This document shows positions 57,646-64,000 of a DNA stretch of 64,000 nt, piece by piece. Numbering within the stretch: the first letter of the stretch is position 1; each line of letters starts with the position of its first letter. Made by a program: the position numbers and the translations under genes. Under the pieces are notes generated by a model. The model saw only the letters and a program-made list of their open reading frames with translations. It ran no database searches and had not been told where the DNA came from. Origin of the DNA: Pachypanchax playfairii (lineage: Eukaryota > Chordata > Actinopteri > Cyprinodontiformes > Aplocheilidae); the NCBI GenBank assembly GCA_006937955.1, contig SSNP01000145.1, forward strand, positions 323,356 to 387,355. Reading direction: 5' to 3'.

Positions 57646-59270
57646 ATAAAAATAAAACCAGTAGTTACAGTCAGTATGGTGGTTTATTAGAATGCAGCAC
57701 AGGAAAAGTTCAAAGTGTATGATGTTCCCAAAAAATCATAAAGAAAACGTACTCTAAAATAAGTTCACGCACACATAAAGATAAAGAACTCTGTGGCTGA
57801 GCTCGAATGCCACGAGGATATAAAAATAGATAAGGACATAAGGCTCCTTCTCAGACAGGAAATGAAGGAGATGGACTGAGTTGTCTTTCACACATCACAC
57901 TCATTATCTCACAGACACTCCCTCCTCTCTCATCACACGCTGACTTTTTTTTTTTTTAGAAGAAAAAAACCCAACAGAAAACGGGAAAGTCCGTGAGTGA
58001 GAAATGAGGTCAGCCATCGCATCGCTGATGGAAAATCACCTACACACAAAGTCCACCAGACCGCAAACGGACACACACACCCAGACGTTCTCGCTGACAC
58101 TCACTTCGAAACACACACACATGTTGCTAAATGGTTGCTATGACAACTCTCATCCATTCCCAGTCGGTTAGGGTGAGTGTGAGGGTCTGTGTATGGAAAG
58201 TGTAATCGAATAGAGTCATTTAGGTCGGGTGGGGAAAGTAATTTTGTTGCCGAAATGTTCACTTTAAAGACCATTTCAGGACTGTGAGCCTCCAAATCAG
58301 CCTGCAGCAAGTAGTAATACTCTGAGATTACTGCTGCTCTGACTACCCCCCCCCCCCCATCATCACTGAGGAACACCATTCGGAAACTCCTTTAGTTTAA
58401 CTTAATGTAAAATATCACGATTTTCACTGCAGCTCTGTTTCTGGAACGTTTTTACTCTGGTAGCATCAAATTAATTCGACTTCAGGTTTGATGAGTTTTT
58501 ACTAAAATCTGAGTTACTGGGTAAAATCAGGCAGATTGAGGTCCAGCCAGAAACCAGTTAATCAAAAATGATCCTATTGAATAGCTTCGGAAGTGCAAGT
58601 AGTCAGCCAGGCCTGTGTGTGGCGCTGTAACGCTGACATGTCAAAGACCAGAACGAAGGTGTGAAGCACATTTTAAACTCCTCCATGACCCTGAAGGTTC
58701 CAGGTGGTTTCGTCTCACCTCCAGGGTCGTTTTCTGGGCTGATGATCGACTCTGGTTCAGATGGAACACCAAGTCCTCTCAAGTCCCATTGAGACATGTT
58801 TCTAATACTCTTGTAGGAGATGTTTTTTGAAATTACCGCTCCCTGTTTGTACATCAACATTAATCCCTTTTTATATTGAAACAGCAGTGATGAGAAGTCC
58901 TTAGGAGGACTAGGAGTTACAGGTGGTTACGGTTTCCTCATGCGAGGTGAAAGATGAGTAATTCAACTCATCATAATTAAGAGTTAGACAACTCTTGATC
59001 TCCCCTGTCAGGTCTTACACGTTACAAAAGAACCACAAGGAACATTAACGTTATAAGTTTGTAAATGGAGGATCTGCGCTGCTGTAACACGTTGGTACGT
59101 CACTATCAGCATGACTCATCGAACCTGAGACAGACAGTTCAGAAAGAAACGGACAGACTTTAAAATCACATCCTTGAGTTAAAATAATTTTTGGGAAGAC
59201 GGTTCAAAAATATAAACTCAGATTAATTAATAAATTATTCAGCAATTTAGATGAAAGTCTGAGCTGGTTC
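57646..59270 (-). other. cpped1: Probable cpped1 3' UTR
   Basis: Non-coding sequence directly after the cpped1 stop with no other gene signal. It contains short CA runs (58070-58125) and a C run near 58350. The frames inside it (for example 58101-58379) have no support as genes. Confidence 0.4.
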
Positions 59271-59497
59271 TCAGACCAGTAGAAGGTTCCTGAGGTCCTC
59301 GTCCATGCCTCGTGCCTTCAGCTGGTCCAGACTGTGGTAACGATGGATTATGTCGTTAGCAGTCACCACCACAACTCTGACGCCATGGGTGTCTTCGCCA
59401 AGCTGGCAGCCGATGGCCGAGCTCACCACCATGTCCAGGCCACTGTGGCAGCCGCCGGCGTTCCGATGATAGTGACCGGAGAAGACGGCCTTCACGC
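59271..59497 (-). CDS. cpped1: CPPED1 serine/threonine phosphatase, last exon (partial gene)
   Basis: Reads GVKAVFSGHYHRNAGGCHSG, LDMVVSSAIGCQLGEDTHGV, RVVVVTANDIIHRYHSLDQL and ends DLRNLLLV with TGA at 59273-59271. GHYHRN is the last metal-binding motif (GHxH) of calcineurin-like phosphoesterases, and the surrounding wording is that of CPPED1, a cytosolic phosphatase reported to dephosphorylate AKT1. The acceptor CCTCCGCAG precedes it, and the exon starts by completing a Gly codon. It gives about 75 residues, roughly the final quarter of a protein of about 310. Earlier exons with the other metal ligands are not in the window, so they must lie to the right. Confidence 0.9.
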
Positions 59498-62400
59498 CTG
59501 CGGAGGGACGTGAGAGAGTAAGAAACAAACCAAAGAACTATAATTAGTTTGGTGCAACAGTGACAAAAACATGTAAGTGTTTCATCCCTTTATTTGTTAT
59601 CTCAAGAAAACAAAGAAAAGAACAAATATGGGAACTTTTTTCTGACAGCAGGACAATTTCAATCCCAAACAACATCTGAGCCGAAGAGGCGATTGTACAG
59701 CTCGACCCCGAGGGCTCATAATGTGTCAACGTGCTGAAACGACACACTTCAAATAAAATAATGGCGTGTCAAAAAGGTCTCACTTTGAATGAGGGAAACA
59801 AAATGGGATTTTTTTCCTGCATTTGTTTTTTTCTTCAGGCAAGAAGTAGCTGCTAATTCTGTCCAATTATCACCTGGACAGGATTTTAGGATTTGTATTC
59901 GAGGACAAATATAGATGTCAAATAATGTTTGGATGTGTATTGTAACATCTACCGCGTTCAGGTGAGGGATTTTCAGTCAATATCAGCTGCTCCACTTTCT
60001 ACCTGCAGGTGTTTTTATAGAAGGAAGTCTAGCTGCTCGCTGTCTCGTCTCAAGTGAGACACGCAGCCAGAAAAATAATAATAACTGGCAACAAAAGAGG
60101 ATAAATTGTCTGTGCAGGGAGAGACATTAACGTGTCCCAGAATTCTACACAACAAAGACGAGAAAGTTTCTCCAAACCAAAAAAAGAAGAAGCTCTTAAT
60201 GCAGATGCGACTTCGCTGTCAGCATCATGAAATCGCTCTGATCAAACCGCATCAGAATACAAACGACCCAAATTTATCTTAATATTAGGATCTACGTGAG
60301 GGCAGCGTTTGCTCACAGTGGACCATTAAATTATTAATCCACCACAGATGGAAATTGTTAAATTAAGCTTGCGCGCGCTTGTGTGAAGATAATTCTCAGA
60401 TATGAAACAGTGCGTGCATCCAGTCATGTGTGAGTCTCAGTCAGGTCTGCACCTATCACAGCCTGGCGCAGGCAGTTCATCAATCTGTTTGTGTTTAGGT
60501 GCTGCGTGGGACAGCAGCTTCACATGCTGCCTCGCCTTCGCTCCAGCTGACTGACTTTAACTGGGCAGGCTGAAAATAGCTGCTCACACATGTGTGGAAA
60601 TGTGCGTCCTTGCTGTTTCCAGATGAGCGCTGAAAGGCCATGAATGCCCTCTATGTACTAATTATCCTGTATGACTAAGTTTACATGTGTGTAAACCACA
60701 CAGCGCTGCTATTGTTCAGGTAGAAAAGACTTGTGAGATGCAGTAAAAGACTTGATGGGATCACCCGGTGACTCGATTCGATGGAAACATTCCAGGTCTT
60801 ACGGACAGCGATAGTAAAGAAGTGACAGACATAAATCACTCGATTTAAAACTGGCAACAGAACGAAGGAAAAACTACAAACTGGATTTAAAGATGACACA
60901 GGTTGATGTCATCTCGGTGTGAAATTCTCACTGTGATCAGTGTGGGAGTGCGTGTGCATGTGAGTCTTGTCGCTGCATCCCACACGTCACCGCGACGCGT
61001 CATCGAGCTGCAGCTGTACGACATATCTGAGTTGAATCTGTCGTTTTCATAAAAAAATAATAAAATAATCTTCATTATTTGCATTAAAACTCATGAACAG
61101 TGACTCTCACACCAGATCATCATATATTTTTTAACAGGATCTAAATTTAGACAATTGTACAAATTTCCATGTAATATTTAGGAGGAAAAAAAAACTATAT
61201 CTGACATAATTTGATGTTTTAGATCATTAAATTATTTTAATGTTACTATATGCAGGACGTTTTCTTTTGTTTGCATGTTTCACCTGTTTAAGTGGCAGCT
61301 GGTACTTTATCTGTGATGTCACTGAGCAGCAGCAGCATAGAAAATCCATTTTCCACAGCGAAGCCTCTGACTCATATGACTTTTTTTTTTAAACATTTTG
61401 CAGATATTAAAAATATTTAGCTTCAAGTCTTCTACACTCAACAAAACCTTTCTATAATTAGCTTGAATTTCAGTCCAGGAGGGGAATTAAGTTCATCTAG
61501 ATGCAGCTGCTGGGTTTTTTTCAATCCTCTGATTCCAGGTACCGACCAGGAAACCAGTGCAGATAAAACATTTATATCCAACTACTGGTTACTTCACACA
61601 AAATACTTGTAAATATTTATAAAAGGTAGTGAAATATAGATTATCTTGACTTTGGAGGTATTTTATAGTAACATTATAAATCTCCAACATGTGGACTGTG
61701 GAGGGATTGTGTGGCTTTAGAGGTCAACCCCCCCTTTTTGTTTACGTTTGCTCAGATGGGGAAAAAAGGCTAAGAAAGAAAATACATTTCAATCATCAAA
61801 AAGACAGTTTCTATAAAGAAAAGATAAATAAGCTGTAAAAAATACAATAAAAGGTGTTGAGACTTCTATTTCGACAGAAATGGAGAGAGAAGATGAAACT
61901 GACCTCTGAAAATGTCAACCTGAAAGTATATGGGTGAGGCGGCGAGCGGCCCAAGGGAAGAGAAAACACAACAAGCAAAATACCATCTGAAAACTGTTAT
62001 AGTGGTATAAAAATCCGGGCGCGCGGTTTGACATCCACAGAAAGTCACAGCTGCAATAATGAGCCGTAAAAAAGAAGCAGTGGAAATAGAAGCGAGTCCA
62101 GAGACATGCTAGCAGCTCTGTGAAGGCAAAACAAATACGACACAGAACAACAGCTCTGTTCTTTATCTTCATCGTTCCGATCACATCTTTAATAATACGA
62201 CAAATTAACATCTCAAATGTGTATTTGTTTAACTCATACAGCGGACTTCAAGTTCTAGTGTAAACACACAGCACCTTTCACGCAGGATGATGTCTAAAGG
62301 ACCAGCTCAGAAAGTGCTCCCTCTTGAGATTTAGTCTTTCAGCTCAGATGGAGTTTTATTTAAAGCCCACGGGGTTTAAATCTCTTACTAGAACTTTACA

Positions 62401-64000
62401 GGTACAACTTCTGTTAAAACACTGGACCAGCCAGTTTCATGATGTGCTCACCTTAAGCCAGAAAGGGGCGAGCCATGAGTGCAAACAACTGCAATAATCC
62501 TCTGCTAGAATGAAAACTTGAGAGCTGGAGGACTTACTGCAAGCATCCTCTCCAGGATAAAAACAGCTGATACCCTGCTGAGAAAATCACCTTCTACTGA
62601 CAATGTAGAAAAACAGCATCTACTCAGCTTCAGTTCCCCTCAATCCAGTCAAAGGAGCTCCGTTTGTGCATTTTACCCCCAAATGCCTCGGTACAATTAA
62701 CACGGGTGGCCTTGTGGGACTCAAACACTTAACCGTGTTATTGTTAATATAATACTGCCAGCCATTAAGAATAAAATATAAAATCTCTCTTCTTCCACAG
62801 ACAATAATAAATCCTTCCAGCCATACAAAGAATGGAGCATATTAACTGTTCAAAGATTGTCTGGTTTTACCCACTAAGCTAAGATGAAAGGCTCGGGATG
62901 TGTTCAGAGGCTTTAAAACGGGAGTATCACGCTCACCGGAGGATCATTAAGTGTGATTTGACCATTTTTGGTTTTTTAATGCCTTTGTTGTGTTCGATGC
63001 ATTCCCATTTCTTGCTGAGAGGATTTGCTTGTGAAGACACAAACTGTTTGTTATGATCACTCTGTGGACGTCCCGTTCACCTGACGGCGTCGGACCTCTT
63101 CTGCTTTCTTTCAGTGCGATAAATTCTCCCAATTTGGGGGACCGGCCTTTTGCTTTGACAAACGGAGGAGGTGAGGGTGGGAAAGAGGAGCCTAGACGTG
63201 GGTGGGTATTATTAGAGAGCTCAGAAAATATCCAGCGTAAGCAGCCTGGGTGATGAAAACATATTGAATGCAAACGGAGGGAAAATTACCCTCGAGTCAA
63301 ATTGAATTCAGGTCTGGAGTTGCAAGAAAAGTGCACAAAAAGGAGTGTGGAGTTGCCTCCAATATCCATAATATTATGACATTTATATGCTGGAATCACT
63401 AGCAAGCCAAAATATGTATATCTGTTTACATATTATAGAGCAAAATAAAGAAATATAAATAGCAAATAAACCTTAAATCACATCAGTTTGGGATTATTAA
63501 TGGAGCGCCTTTCTTTAATATGTCGTTCTTCTCTTTCTTTTCTCAATTTCCATAATTGCTCTTTCATTTCCTGGTCACTGATTTGTGGGCTATGAGATTG
63601 GATTTGCTAATTGCAAATTCTTATCTTGACCCTAAACAACCTTCCATGAGTTAAAAACCTCAGAGAAAATAATTTTCTGCACCTTTTTTTTGTCCCTCTT
63701 GACAGCCTCCTTAATAAAGCTCAGAACAAAGCTGTCAAGTGAATATCTGAATAAAAAACTGCGTAGGCGTGAACGTTCAATGTATGCGCTTGTACTGAAC
63801 GGCGGTTGTCATCAAAGTGCAGGTACGGGAAATAATGCATGACAAAAAATGGATGCTGTTAATAATTCGTATGACAAAGGGACATTAATGATGTAGCGTG
63901 GTGGGGAATCTTACATCTCAGCTGTGCATAAATCACAAACAGACATCCGTCAGTGTGCAGCATCTTGTGTTCACCTCAATAAGACAAAAATACTGAAGAC
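59498..64000 (-). other. cpped1: cpped1 intron (partial)
   Basis: At least 4.5 kb without another cpped1 exon. No metallophosphatase motif (GDLIH, GNHD) is seen in any frame. Segments at 60.4-60.7 and 63.0-63.9 kb have mixed base composition without repeats and could hold regulatory elements. This is a guess. Confidence 0.5.

Noticed and set aside
59498..64000. Further cpped1 exons
   Set aside because: No GDLIH or GNHD metallophosphatase motif with splice signals was seen, so upstream exons are taken to be outside the window.
1..64000. tRNA, rRNA and miR-193/365 genes (the last lies near MRTFB in human)
   Set aside because: No tRNA A-box/B-box pair, rRNA core sequence or recognisable mature miR-193 or miR-365 sequence was seen on either strand.
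1..64000. CRISPR arrays, bacterial operons or endogenous viral genes
   Set aside because: The tandem repeats are microsatellites or the 292-bp array without unique spacers, and no retroviral gag, pol or env pattern was recognised; the reverse-transcriptase pieces are of the LINE type.

Overview
This is a gene-bearing segment of a vertebrate nuclear genome, almost certainly a ray-finned (teleost) fish. Coding sequence is split by GT-AG introns. The background is AT-rich with microsatellites, and it carries many small DNA transposons and 5'-truncated LINE fragments of kinds common in teleosts. I see no bacterial, plasmid or viral gene.

Four protein-coding genes can be supported. (1) 3204-6746, plus strand: a five-exon LITAF-domain gene of 238 codons. 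(2) 10666-32741, minus strand: mrtfb (mkl2), a myocardin-related SRF coactivator. Fifteen coding exons join in phase to 1084 codons, and a distal first exon and promoter lie near 32.7-32.9 kb. (3) 34402-40509, minus strand: ercc4 (xpf), the catalytic subunit of the XPF-ERCC1 structure-specific nuclease. Ten exons join in phase to 894 codons. (4) 59271-59497, minus strand: the last coding exon of cpped1, whose other exons lie beyond the right edge. I recall the same cluster (CPPED1, ERCC4, MRTFB) on human 16p13, which supports the assignments, although cpped1 points the other way here.

Layout: 1-3.2 kb, AT-rich sequence upstream of the LITAF-like gene; 3.2-7.05 kb, that gene, whose first intron is largely a satellite-like array of about 292-bp units dense in CACATGTG dyads; 7.05-8.4 kb, short intergenic stretch; 8.4-10.67 kb, likely mrtfb 3' UTR; 10.67-20.35 kb, mrtfb coding exons; 20.35-32.7 kb, a large leader intron full of repeats; 32.7-34.15 kb, the mrtfb promoter and the spacer to ercc4; 34.15-40.72 kb, ercc4 and its promoter; 40.72-57.6 kb, a gene-poor interval rich in transposons (L2-like LINE, hAT MITE, Tc1 remnant, TTAA elements nested in each other); 57.6-64 kb, the cpped1 3' UTR, last exon and intron.

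The genes do not form a pathway: ercc4 is DNA repair, mrtfb is actin-regulated transcription, the LITAF-like protein is predicted to act at endosomal membranes, and cpped1 is a protein phosphatase. The most unusual content is in the mobile and repeated DNA: a two-ORF (THAP plus second ORF) transposon relic, an element nested in another element's terminal repeat, a dispersed 570-bp inverted-repeat family with a retroelement inserted in one copy, the 292-bp array, and a 43-bp G run just before the last mrtfb exon. All exon borders come from reading splice signals and phase by eye; nothing was aligned by computer.
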